Below, one piece after another: positions 1-7,390 of a stretch of 14,383 nucleotides of DNA (its first letter is position 1; the number at the start of each line of letters is the position of its first letter). The stretch lies in NCBI GenBank assembly GCA_028290305.1, contig JAQGKC010000203.1, positions 1-14,383 on the forward strand, in the 5' to 3' direction. A program made the translations under genes and the position numbers. The notes below the pieces were generated by a model. It was not told the DNA's origin, searched no databases, and saw nothing but the letters and a program-made list of their open reading frames with translations. The DNA is from Bradyrhizobium sp. (GTDB lineage Bacteria; Pseudomonadota; Alphaproteobacteria; Rhizobiales; Xanthobacteraceae).

Positions 1-123
1 TTCGGCGAATTCCCCACGCCGCGCGCGCTGATCGGCGGCAGCTTGGTGATGGGCGCGGTCGTCGCCGATATCATCGCAGAGAATTGGGCTCGCATGCGAG
101 CTGGCACGACGAACAGCCGTTGA
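1..123 (+). CDS. C-terminal end of an EamA/DMT-family transporter (5' truncated by window edge)
   Basis: Frame 1 is open from the first base to a TGA at 121-123 and gives 40 residues. They begin with a Gly-Glu-Phe-Pro-Thr-Pro turn followed by a Gly-Gly-containing hydrophobic helix (about residues 10-26) and a short polar tail. That pattern is typical of the last transmembrane helix of EamA (DUF6-type) drug/metabolite transporters, where a G-E-x-x-x-P loop precedes the tenth helix. These inner-membrane proteins export metabolites or amino acids, and the substrate cannot be told from this piece. Only the end is present, so the family call rests on one motif. It could be another ten-helix permease with the same ending. 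Confidence 0.6.
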   Translation, partial: FGEFPTPRALIGGSLVMGAVVADIIAENWARMRAGTTNSR

Positions 124-290
124 AACAACGAGCATTAAAATGCCCGCGACCCTTGCCGGTGCCGGCCTCACGATCTTGCGACGGTGCGCTTTGCGCATGT
201 AGTTGCCCGACATCTCAAACTTTAGAGAAATGCTGCCGCGAACATTTCAAGAATCGAAACCGCCCCCGTAATTTGCGAGCTCGAAGCGAA

Positions 291-324
291 AAAGCCCGCT
301 GCCCGCTTCCGGCGCGGGTCTTAT
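291..324 (+). terminator. weak hairpin, possible terminator
   Basis: GC-rich arms (AAGCCCGC near 292-299, or CCCGC at 302-306) can pair with GCGGG at 314-318, followed by a poor T-containing run (TCTTAT). Two alternative pairings and the lack of a clean U tract make it a weak call. It lies about 170 bases past the transporter stop. The rest of 124-415 shows no supported gene. It holds a short GCATT-AA-AATGC inverted repeat at 132-143. Confidence 0.25.
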
Positions 325-415
325 AGTCTCGCGATGCTGTCAATCTGACCGTGATTTGCCCGACGTGTCAACGGCGCGATCACCGCGCGGATGATGAACC
401 AATAGCGAGCCTCCG

Positions 416-601
416 ATGTACTTTGTCGCCGCCGCCTTGGCTGTCCTGTCTGCGCTGTTCTATGTCGCGGGCAATCATGACATGGGCTCATTCGGCGCTC
501 AGATGTGCGAATACGGGAGCACGTTCTGCGACCGTCCGCACTACGTTCTGGTCGCCGCCGCACTCGCGGCTGCCTGGGGCACGTTCGTCAGCATGCGCTA
601 A
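416..601 (+). CDS. small two-helix membrane protein, unknown function
   Basis: The 61-residue product has two hydrophobic segments (about residues 2-18 and 43-59). They flank a polar loop with Asn-His-Asp-Met-Gly and two cysteines spaced C-x6-C (Cys31, Cys38). The pattern fits a small hairpin inner-membrane protein whose loop may sit in the periplasm and could form a disulfide. No Shine-Dalgarno stronger than a GAG-containing stretch precedes the ATG, and no family can be named. I favour a real gene because the amino-acid pattern is strongly membrane-like with well-placed charges, and because the overlapping frames look like noise. It stands alone between the transporter end and the cyclase gene. 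Its function is unknown. Confidence 0.6.
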   Translation: MYFVAAALAVLSALFYVAGNHDMGSFGAQMCEYGSTFCDRPHYVLVAAALAAAWGTFVSMR

Positions 602-618
602 CTGGTCGCGGTTGCGGC

Positions 619-750
619 ATGACCCGCTGGTTCCGCACCGCATACAGCGGTGTTCTCACGGTCAATTGGCAGAATGGCCGCGGCACCCGCGCGATTTGCG
701 CGGTCACGCCAGCCTATCGCGCAGCCTACAAGGGGCGCCGGACGAGTTGA
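619..750 (+). CDS. possible 43-residue small basic protein
   Basis: An ATG 17 bases after the preceding small gene opens a 43-codon frame ending at TGA 748-750. The product is basic (many Arg and a final Lys-Gly-Arg-Arg stretch) with two Trp and no obvious membrane helix or known motif. There is no good ribosome binding site. It may be chance, and its main support is position, directly behind another small gene on the same strand. Confidence 0.2.
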   Translation: MTRWFRTAYSGVLTVNWQNGRGTRAICAVTPAYRAAYKGRRTS

Positions 751-787
751 CGGAACAGGATCGCATCGCCGCTTGCGCAGAGATAAT

Positions 788-817
788 TTGATCCAACAGT
801 TTCAAATGGAATATCGG
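788..817 (+). promoter_or_regulatory. weak promoter candidate for the cyclase gene
   Basis: TTGATC at 788-793 and TATCGG at 812-817 are 18 bases apart and match the -35/-10 consensus only partly (four and three bases). The site lies about 80 bases upstream of the cyclase/ATPase start and just upstream of a perfect inverted repeat. Prediction only. Confidence 0.25.
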
Positions 818-826
818 TCGCATGAC

Positions 827-842
827 GGTTCTGGACAGAACC
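827..842. repeat. 16-bp inverted repeat, operator-like
   Basis: GGTTCTG at 827-833 and CAGAACC at 836-842 are perfect reverse complements separated by GA. The two-base spacer suits a dimeric DNA-binding protein better than an RNA hairpin. It sits 51 bases upstream of the cyclase/ATPase start codon, just past the weak promoter candidate, where a repressor could act. No regulator is identified. Confidence 0.4.
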
Positions 843-893
843 CTTCCCCGAGCCCATCATCGATTCTCGGCTGGGTGGGGGAGACGAGCATAG

Positions 894-3800
894 ATGGATG
901 TCAGGGCTTGGCTGGGCAGCCTCGGCCTGGATCAATATGAGACCGTGTTTCGGGAACACCGGATCGAAGCCGATGTGCTGCCGGAGCTGACCGATCAACA
1001 CCTCAGGGACATGGGCGTTCCGCTCGGGCACCGGCTGAGAATGTTGCGGGCGGTCCGGCAACTCACGGGCGACGTGTCGGCGGCGGCTCAGCCGGCTAGG
1101 CCGGCTCCGCAAGACGGCGCCGAGCGCCGGCATATGACGGTGATGTTCTGCGATCTCGTCGGACTGGCCTCGCTGACGGCGCAACGTGATCCCGAAGACA
1201 TGGCCGACCTGATCCGCGCATTCCAGGGCGCCGTCGCTGCCGCGGTGGCGCGCTTCGACGGCCATGTCGCGCGCTGGGTCGGCGACGGCGCCACGATCTA
1301 TTTCGGCTATCCCCGTGCGCATGAGGACGACGCCGAGCGCGCGACGCGCGCCGGCATCGCGCTGATCGAGGCGGTCGCAGTGCTGCGGCGCGAGCGTGAT
1401 GCCGCAATCGCGATGCGGATCGGCATCTCGAGCGGCCTCGTCGTGGTCGGCGAGCTGATCGGCGAAGGCGAAGCGCGCGAGCGCGGCGTCGTCGGCGACA
1501 CGGCGAACCTCGCTGCGCGGCTAAGATCCGTGGCTGAAGCCGACACCATTCTGGTCTCGGAATCGACGCGCCGGCTGTTGGGCGAGACCTTTGAGCTGAA
1601 GGCGCTCGGGCCGCAGACACTCAAGGGCTTCAATTCGCCGGTCGCTGCCTGGCTGATCGTGGGCGAACGGGAGAATGTCAGCCGGTTCGAAGCTTCGCGT
1701 TCGGAAGCCCTGACGCCGTTCATCGGCCGCGAGCAGGAGATCGGGCTGCTGGCCGCGTGCTGGAATCGTGCGATAGCCGGCAAAGGCCAGGTCGCGCTGT
1801 TGTCGGGAGAAGCCGGCATCGGCAAATCGCGCATTGTGGCGATGCTGCGCGAGCGGATCGGCAGTCAAAATCATTGGGTGCTGCGCTATCAGTGCTCGCC
1901 GCATCACGTCAACGACGCATTCTATCCGGTGATCGGCCAGATCTGGCACGCCGCGGACTTTGTCGGCGGCGAGCCGGCCACGGTGCGGCTTTCCAAGCTT
2001 GAAAAATTGATCGAAGCCACCGGACTGAATAGCGGTGAGATCGCGCCATATCTGGCCTCGCTATTGGCGATCCCGACCGGGCAGCGCTACGCGCCGCTGG
2101 ATCTGGCACCGAGCGAACTGAGAGAACGGACCATCGCCGCACTGATCGCGATGACCCTTGGGGCTGCCAAGCAGGCGCCGCTCTTGATGATCGTGGAAGA
2201 TGCCCATTGGATCGATCCCACCTCGCTGGACCTGACCAACCAATTGCTGGAGCAAATCCGCCATTATCCGATCCTGTGGGTGACCTCGTTTCGCCCGGAG
2301 TTCACCGCCCCCTGGATTGGCCGCGACAATGTCACGGAGCTGCCCCTCAGCCGGCTCGAGCGGGATCAGGCGGTGACGATGATCGACCGCATGACCTCCG
2401 GAAAGAGCCTGCCGGCGGACGTCCGCGATCAGATCTTGGCGAAGACCGATGGCGTGCCGCTTTTCATGGAGGAATTGACCAAGAGCGTGCTGGAATCCGG
2501 ACTTCTCCGCGAGGAGGACGGGGCCTATGTGCTGGCCTCGGCGCTGACGCCGCTTGCAATCCCTTCGACCCTGCACGACTCGCTGACGGCGCGACTGGAC
2601 CGGCTGTCACCGATCAAGGAGACCGCCCAGATCGGCGCGGCGATAGGTCGTGAGTTCTCCAAGGTTTTGCTCGAAGCCGTCTCGCCGATCAAGGGAGCGG
2701 CGCTGGACGCCGCGCTGGGCCAGTTGATGGATGCCGAGTTGATCCACATCCGGGGCACCCCGCCGCATGCGACCTATGTGTTCAAGCACGCGCTGGTCCA
2801 GGATGCGGCCCATGCATCACTCCTGCGCGGCAGGCGTCAACGTATCCATGCCGACATCGCCCATGCACTTCAGCAACGAATAAGCCCGGAGGAGTACCTT
2901 CCTGCCACCATCGCGCATCACTACACGGAGGCTGATCTTTCGGAACCGGCGGCGCTGAGCTGGCTCGCGGCGGCCGAACTGGCGCTGTCGCAGTCGGCGC
3001 CGGCAGAGGCCGAACGTCACGCCTCCACCGGCCTTGCCCTGATCCCGAGCGTCGAAGAGGGAGCAAGACGAGACGCGCTCGAGCTCGCCCTCCTGGTCGC
3101 CCGCGCCAATGCGCTGGTGCCGCTGAAAAGCATTTCCGCGCCCGAAACGTTCGCGGCGATGACCGAAGCCAAGCAAGTGCTCGATCGAGGAGTGGGAACG
3201 GATCTCCAGCGTGTCTCTATCCTGTTCGGGCTTTGCTCGGCGACGACGCTGATGGCAAGACTGCAACCAGCCTTCGAGCTAGCGCATCAAATCATCGAAG
3301 TGTCGGAGCGGCAGGACGATCCGACCCACCGGCTCGTCGCCTATCGTATGCTCGGCACCAATCAATATTTTGCCGGACAACACTGCGAGGCGCTCAAGAG
3401 CCTGCAGAACGGCAAGATGTATCGTGATCCGCACAGGCAACGGCCCCTCAGCTACAGGTTCGGGTGGGACCCGAGCCTTGCGATCCTCAGCTACGAAGGA
3501 CTGGTGCGATTGTCGCTTGGCCTGCTCGATAGCGCTGCGCGGATCAGCGAACAGGTGCGAGCCGAGCTTTCAGGTCATGGTCACGCCACGACGATCGCGT
3601 CGGCAACGTTTTGCGTGACAACCTGGCCCGAGCTGGTGCTGGGGGATCTCGAAGGCCTGGAGCGCGACAGCGCTGAACTCGTCGCCTATTGCGCTGAAAA
3701 GAAGGTCGAACAAATCCGGCTGCTGGCCAGTTTCCACTGCGCCTTCGCCCGCGCAATGCGCGACCCGACCGCCGACAACATCGCGGCCCACCGCTCGGCA

Positions 3801-4241
3801 CTCGACGCGATACTTTCGGCGGGGGGCAAGGTCGGAAATTCGCTCGCCATATGCAATCTTGCGGAAGTCTCCTTAACGGCAGGAGATTGGACGAGAGCCG
3901 AAGCCGACCTCGCGGACGGCTTTGCCTTTGTCGAACAATCGGGCGAACAATACTGGCTTGCGGACTTGCACCGCCTGCGCGGACAGCTCGCGCTGAGACA
4001 GCCACAGCCGGACCGTTCGCACGCGGAAGCCTGCTTCACCAAGGCGATTGACGTCGCAAGACATCAGCACGCTCGCCTGCTCGAACTGCGCGCGGCGACC
4101 GACCTTGCCCGGCTCTGGCGCGACGCCCGGCCCAATGACGATCTTCGCGCCCTGCTGCAGCCGGTCCTGGCCGCGATCGAGGGTGGCGAGACGACCCGTG
4201 ATGTCCGCAATGCGCGCCGGCTACTCAATGGACAAGATTGA
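894..4241 (+). CDS. SAM domain-class III nucleotidyl cyclase-AAA ATPase-TPR signalling protein
   Basis: This 1115-residue protein has four parts. Residues 1-57 are a SAM-like domain (Trp6 to the Leu-Arg-Ala-Val region). Residues 78-260 are a class III cyclase homology domain with metal ligands Asp87 (FCDLVG) and Asp131 (VGDG) and the transition-state pair Asn205/Arg209 (NLAARL). From about 274 there is a STAND/AAA-type ATPase with Walker A SGEAGIGKS (304-312), Walker B ending Val-Glu-Asp (434-436) and an SFRPEF strand (465-470). A helical TPR-like tail runs from about 660 to the end. There is no LuxR helix-turn-helix. Known relatives are soluble signalling proteins that may make cAMP. The position that is usually the purine-selecting Lys is Arg127, and Gly198 occupies the partner position, so adenylate cyclase activity is uncertain. 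The start is set by GGGGGAGA at 877-884, nine bases before the ATG. It appears monocistronic. Confidence 0.9.
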   Translation: MDVRAWLGSLGLDQYETVFREHRIEADVLPELTDQHLRDMGVPLGHRLRMLRAVRQLTGDVSAAAQPARPAPQDGAERRHMTVMFCDLVGLASLTAQRDPEDMADLIRAFQGAVAAAVARFDGHVARWVGDGATIYFGYPRAHEDDAERATRAGIALIEAVAVLRRERDAAIAMRIGISSGLVVVGELIGEGEARERGVVGDTANLAARLRSVAEADTILVSESTRRLLGETFELKALGPQTLKGFNSPVAAWLIVGERENVSRFEASRSEALTPFIGREQEIGLLAACWNRAIAGKGQVALLSGEAGIGKSRIVAMLRERIGSQNHWVLRYQCSPHHVNDAFYPVIGQIWHAADFVGGEPATVRLSKLEKLIEATGLNSGEIAPYLASLLAIPTGQRYAPLDLAPSELRERTIAALIAMTLGAAKQAPLLMIVEDAHWIDPTSLDLTNQLLEQIRHYPILWVTSFRPEFTAPWIGRDNVTELPLSRLERDQAVTMIDRMTSGKSLPADVRDQILAKTDGVPLFMEELTKSVLESGLLREEDGAYVLASALTPLAIPSTLHDSLTARLDRLSPIKETAQIGAAIGREFSKVLLEAVSPIKGAALDAALGQLMDAELIHIRGTPPHATYVFKHALVQDAAHASLLRGRRQRIHADIAHALQQRISPEEYLPATIAHHYTEADLSEPAALSWLAAAELALSQSAPAEAERHASTGLALIPSVEEGARRDALELALLVARANALVPLKSISAPETFAAMTEAKQVLDRGVGTDLQRVSILFGLCSATTLMARLQPAFELAHQIIEVSERQDDPTHRLVAYRMLGTNQYFAGQHCEALKSLQNGKMYRDPHRQRPLSYRFGWDPSLAILSYEGLVRLSLGLLDSAARISEQVRAELSGHGHATTIASATFCVTTWPELVLGDLEGLERDSAELVAYCAEKKVEQIRLLASFHCAFARAMRDPTADNIAAHRSALDAILSAGGKVGNSLAICNLAEVSLTAGDWTRAEADLADGFAFVEQSGEQYWLADLHRLRGQLALRQPQPDRSHAEACFTKAIDVARHQHARLLELRAATDLARLWRDARPNDDLRALLQPVLAAIEGGETTRDVRNARRLLNGQD

Positions 4242-4278
4242 GCCATTCTGCCGCCCGTGACATCGCCGGTGCTCCCAA

Positions 4279-4292
4279 TTTGCATTTGCAAA
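4279..4292. repeat. 14-bp inverted repeat TTTGCA-TT-TGCAAA
   Basis: Two perfect 6-base arms are separated by TT, 38 bases past the stop of the cyclase/ATPase gene and about 300 bases before the P450-like gene. It is too short and AT-rich to be a terminator and has no U tract. It could be a transcription-factor half-site pair or chance in AT-rich DNA. Confidence 0.25.
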
Positions 4293-4522
4293 CGTCAATC
4301 TTAGATTGCACAATGGATGACGGCTTTTGACATTCAATCGAGTTCACCCGAAAATAATAGTCGCGCTATCCAGCGATTCGCCTCCTCCCCACAGAGATTT
4401 TTCGGTCGATCATACCTGCCCGCGGACGATGGTGGCGAAGCTATTTGGTTCTGATTTCGACAGGCGCTACGAAAAATAAAGTGCAAAAACTGCGGAATGA
4501 CACAAAAGCGTTATCGCCAATT

Positions 4523-4554
4523 TTGACAACGTGATCATCAGACGGACGTATAAA
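4523..4554 (+). promoter_or_regulatory. candidate promoter of the P450-like gene
   Basis: A perfect TTGACA at 4523-4528 is followed by TATAAA at 4549-4554. The spacer is 20 bases, longer than the usual 16-18, so either a shifted -10 hexamer is used or the promoter depends on an activator. A transcript starting near 4561 would have a leader of about 30 bases, carrying the Shine-Dalgarno at 4581-4586. Confidence 0.4.
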
Positions 4555-4580
4555 GCGCGCCTATCGCGCAATCAACTTGC

Positions 4581-4586
4581 AGGAGA
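4581..4586 (+). promoter_or_regulatory. ribosome binding site AGGAGA fixing the P450-like start
   Basis: AGGAGA lies five bases before ATG 4592. A TTG at 4577 is in the same frame but precedes this site, so the ATG is preferred. Confidence 0.75.
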
Positions 4587-4591
4587 AATCG

Positions 4592-5845
4592 ATGTCAGCA
4601 GAAGCCGATCAACCCGGCCTTAGCAACACTCTTACTGTCACGGAAAGAAAATTTGCCCGGGACGCAGGTACTGTCTGGGGCCTGGTGCTGGATCACCTGG
4701 TCGACAAGCATGTTGAAGCCGCCGCCGCCATGAAGATCAACCCGGAAGGCGGCGTGGCGCGCACGCCCGAGGGCATCGTGGTCACCGGCAAGGAGCTGGT
4801 GCTGCAGGTTCTGCTTAACGCTGACGGAAACTATACCATCGAGGGCTATCAGCCGCGCATGGAGCAAAGCATCGGCATCATCTATCTCGGCATGGATTGG
4901 GGGCCGGAATACGAACGGCAAGCGACCCCGGCCAACGCTGCCATCGGCCGCGTCACGCGGCGCGAGGCATTTGAACTTGCGGTCAAGGAGACGCGCGCGG
5001 CTCTTACGACCGTTCCGGCCCCCAGCGGCGTGATCGACATTCAGGCGATTTCCGACGTCGTCCTTGCCAAGCTGTGCGCCCATTGGTTCGATATTCCTGA
5101 CGGCATCTATGTGAAGCCGGGTGGATTTCGAATATCGAACCTGCTCTCGGCCGGGATTTGTCCTGGCGACTACACGCTGCCCTCCGGCTATATCGTGCAT
5201 CCCGATCCGGACTTCGTGCTGACCTCCCTCGGCCAGCGCACCGGCCAAATTCTACGCGAGTCGGTCAACAAATATGTTGCCGATAAGCGCGCCGCGGGAC
5301 AGCTTCCCACCGCCCCCCTCACCCGTGCCTTCTTCGAAGAATTCCCGGATCCGAAAGACAATGACCTGCTGGCGCGAACCATTGTCGGCGTGATGATGGG
5401 CGCCTTGCCGACCATCAACGGCAACCTCATCACCATCGTCAAGACCTGGCAACGAACGGCGACGCTGTTGGCCCTGCAGGCGAGCCTCAATGCCAGCAAG
5501 GAGACGGATGAATTCGTCAAGGCGCACGAGATCGTTGAAATGCCCATGCGCCAGGCCATGCAGATGCAGCCGACGCCGGACTGGCTATGGCGGCTGGCAA
5601 AAAAAGATCACACGATCGGCACCATAAATCCGGTGCAGGTGCGAGCCGGCGACAAGATCTATCTCAGCATCACGCAGGCGACACAGGAAGAACTCCATCG
5701 CGGCGGGAGCGATGTCTGTCCGCTGTTCGGCGGCGACCGCAGCCAGAAACCGCATCCGACCCACGCCTGTCCCGGGTTCGAGATGGGATTCGGCATCCTG
5801 CTTGGCGTCGTCTATGGGGTCGTGGACTTCCAGTCCAAGTCGTAG
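4592..5845 (+). CDS. cytochrome P450-like heme-thiolate protein with non-canonical motifs
   Basis: The 417-residue length is that of a bacterial P450. The C-terminal cysteine loop is recognisable: Phe379-Gly-Gly-Asp, a short insertion, then His391-Ala-Cys393-Pro-Gly395 followed by a hydrophobic L helix, so Cys393 is the expected heme ligand. The K-helix region lines up closely with P450 BM3: Q321-A-M-Q-M-Q-P-T corresponds to E-A-L-R-L-W-P-T, and a shared Ala-Lys-x-Asp follows. The universal ExxR is therefore QxxQ here. The I-helix (about 258-283) reads M269-G-A-L-P-T, without the acid-alcohol pair used to activate O2. Such losses suggest peroxide-type, isomerase or dehydratase chemistry, or no catalysis. 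The substrate is unknown, there is no signal peptide, and no redox partner lies nearby. The gene has its own promoter candidate and terminator. Confidence 0.75.
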   Translation: MSAEADQPGLSNTLTVTERKFARDAGTVWGLVLDHLVDKHVEAAAAMKINPEGGVARTPEGIVVTGKELVLQVLLNADGNYTIEGYQPRMEQSIGIIYLGMDWGPEYERQATPANAAIGRVTRREAFELAVKETRAALTTVPAPSGVIDIQAISDVVLAKLCAHWFDIPDGIYVKPGGFRISNLLSAGICPGDYTLPSGYIVHPDPDFVLTSLGQRTGQILRESVNKYVADKRAAGQLPTAPLTRAFFEEFPDPKDNDLLARTIVGVMMGALPTINGNLITIVKTWQRTATLLALQASLNASKETDEFVKAHEIVEMPMRQAMQMQPTPDWLWRLAKKDHTIGTINPVQVRAGDKIYLSITQATQEELHRGGSDVCPLFGGDRSQKPHPTHACPGFEMGFGILLGVVYGVVDFQSKS

Positions 5846-5876
5846 GGTTGGTCGTCGGTATTCCCTCGTGCAATCG

Positions 5877-5907
5877 AAAGCCCGCGACCGTTCGGCGCGG
5901 GCTTTTT
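5877..5907 (+). terminator. intrinsic terminator of the P450-like gene
   Basis: A perfect 10-bp stem, AAAGCCCGCG (5877-5886) with CGCGGGCTTT (5896-5905), has a 9-base loop and runs into five T residues (5903-5907). It starts 32 bases past the stop codon. The A-rich left arm could also let it act weakly in the opposite direction. Confidence 0.9.
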
Positions 5908-5916
5908 CACACCAAC

Positions 5917-5949
5917 GCGCTCGCCGGGAGGCCGGCTCTCCCTGAGCGC
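5917..5949 (+). other. second GC-rich stem-loop behind the terminator
   Basis: GCGCTC (5917-5922) pairs with GAGCGC (5944-5949), and GGGAG (5926-5930) pairs with CTCCC (5938-5942), around a 7-base loop. No U tract follows. It may be a structured leader for the metal-transporter gene or a back-up stop signal. Confidence 0.3.
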
Positions 5950-6024
5950 CTCGACTGCTTCGACGGTCCAAGAACGATCCTGACGGCGGTAGGTTCCCGG
6001 TTCTGGAACTTTTCCCGATGAACG

Positions 6025-6048
6025 GGTTTGATCGCAAGGCTTCAAACC
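6025..6048 (+). promoter_or_regulatory. stem-loop or operator upstream of the NRAMP-like gene
   Basis: GGTTTGA (6025-6031) and TCAAACC (6042-6048) form a perfect 7-bp inverted repeat with a 10-base spacer, 49 bases before the start codon. It is followed by two imperfect 14-base copies of C-T-y-C-G-T-A-A-T-T-y-C-T-y (6050-6077). It could be a metal-responsive operator or a leader hairpin. No known consensus is matched. Confidence 0.35.
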
Positions 6049-6097
6049 TTCGTAATTTCTTCTCCGTAATTCCTCTCATTTCGCAGCAAGGCTACCA

Positions 6098-7390
6098 ATG
6101 GAAAAAACCAAACGCGCCGAGCGTAAGACCTTTCTTAGGACTGCGCTTCGCTCGCTCGGCCCAGGCCTTGTGACAGGCGCGGCTGACGATGATCCCTCAG
6201 GTATCGCGACCTATTCCCAGGCCGGCGCGCAATTCGGCTATGGCCTGCTCTGGACGGTGTTTCTCACCACGCCCTTCATGATCGCGATCCAACTGGTGAG
6301 CGCTTATATCGGAAGGGTGACCGGCAAAGGCCTCGCCGCCAATGTGAAGGAGCTTGCGCCACGCTGGGCCGTCCTGCTGCTGATCTTTCTTCTGGTCGCC
6401 GCGAACACCTTCAACATCGCCGCCGATATAGCGGCGATGGGCGAAGCGCTTTCGCTGGTCATTGGCGGACTTCATCATGAGCATGCGCTGATTTTCGCGG
6501 CAACGTCGACCTTGCTCCAGGTGTTCGTACCCTACCGCCGCTATGCGCCAATTCTCAAATTCCTGACTTTCACACTGCTCGCCTATGTCGCGACTGCGCT
6601 GACCGTGAAGGTGCCGTGGAGTCACGCGTTGTTGCAAGCGATCTGGCCAAAGCCGGCGATCAACGCCGACTATTTCCTGATGGTGGTGGCCGTGCTCGGC
6701 ACCACCATCAGCCCCTATTTGTTCTTCTGGCAGGCATCGCAGGAAGTGGAGGAAATGAACCAGGGTCGCGTACACCGCCCACTTCGAGAACTTACGCGAG
6801 GCGGCAATCCCGAGTTGGACCGCATCAAAGTCGATACAACCGTTGGGATGATCCTCTCGAACGTGATCGCCTTCTTCATCATCCTGACCACGGCCTCCGT
6901 CCTGAATGCCCACGGCGTCACCAACATCGATTCGGCAACCCAGGCGGCGGAAGCATTACGCCCCCTGGCCGGCAATTTTACGTTCCTGCTCTTTGCGCTC
7001 GGTATTATCGGGACCGGCCTGCTCGCGATCCCGGTGCTGGCCGGCTCGGCCGCTTATGGCGTGGCGGAAGCATTCGGATGGCACGCCACATTGGAAGCTA
7101 AGGCGCCGGACGCGGTTGAATTCTACACCATCATCGCTGCCGCCACCGTCATCGGCTTCGGATTGGGCTTTACCGGCATCGACGCCATTCACATGCTGGT
7201 CTGGAGCGCCGTCCTGAACGGTATCGTCGCAGTCCCCATCATGGCGATGATGATGGTGATCGTTTCAAATTCGCAAGCAATGGGACGGTTCAAGGCGAGA
7301 ACATGGCTGGTAGTGCTGGGTTGGATCGGCACCGGCCTGATGGGCGTAGCCGTGATCGCCCTGTTCTGGTCTTTCCTCGCCAAGGGTTAA
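6098..7390 (+). CDS. NRAMP-like divalent metal transporter (non-canonical metal site)
   Basis: The 430-residue protein has about 11 hydrophobic segments after a short basic N-terminus. It carries the NRAMP opening: Gly-Pro-Gly-Leu-Val-Thr-Gly followed by Asp30-Asp-Asp-Pro33-Ser-Gly35, with Asp32 at the place of the DPGN aspartate in the first unwound helix. The sixth-helix motif normally reads M-P-H, and here Ser205-Pro206-Tyr207 follows GTTI. Both the soft metal ligand Met and the His are therefore missing. Canonical NRAMPs bring Mn2+ or Fe2+ into the cytoplasm with protons. Relatives without the Met are thought to favour harder ions such as Mg2+, so the ion here is open. A weak CAAGG at 6087-6091 precedes the ATG. 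It lies between the P450 terminator and the malic enzyme gene on the same strand. Confidence 0.85.
   Translation: MEKTKRAERKTFLRTALRSLGPGLVTGAADDDPSGIATYSQAGAQFGYGLLWTVFLTTPFMIAIQLVSAYIGRVTGKGLAANVKELAPRWAVLLLIFLLVAANTFNIAADIAAMGEALSLVIGGLHHEHALIFAATSTLLQVFVPYRRYAPILKFLTFTLLAYVATALTVKVPWSHALLQAIWPKPAINADYFLMVVAVLGTTISPYLFFWQASQEVEEMNQGRVHRPLRELTRGGNPELDRIKVDTTVGMILSNVIAFFIILTTASVLNAHGVTNIDSATQAAEALRPLAGNFTFLLFALGIIGTGLLAIPVLAGSAAYGVAEAFGWHATLEAKAPDAVEFYTIIAAATVIGFGLGFTGIDAIHMLVWSAVLNGIVAVPIMAMMMVIVSNSQAMGRFKARTWLVVLGWIGTGLMGVAVIALFWSFLAKG

Larger units (their letters stand above)
4242..4591. other. 350-bp AT-richer intergenic region between the cyclase and P450-like genes
   Basis: No coding frame is convincing here, and base composition is visibly richer in A+T than the flanking genes. 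It contains a short TTTGCA/TGCAAA inverted repeat near its left end and two TTGACA-like elements (4327-4332 and 4523-4528). The second has a reasonable -10 partner. No terminator for the upstream cyclase gene is evident. Confidence 0.6.

Noticed and set aside
84..326. 80-codon plus-strand open frame overlapping the transporter end
   Set aside because: Composition (Cys, Arg, Pro, Ser mix) looks random, it overlaps a real stop region and no ribosome site is present.
4523..4537. FNR/FixK-like box TTGAC...GATCA upstream of the P450-like gene
   Set aside because: The half-sites are five bases apart and the right arm is incomplete; the FixK/FNR consensus needs TTGAT-N4-ATCAA, so the spacing is off by one.
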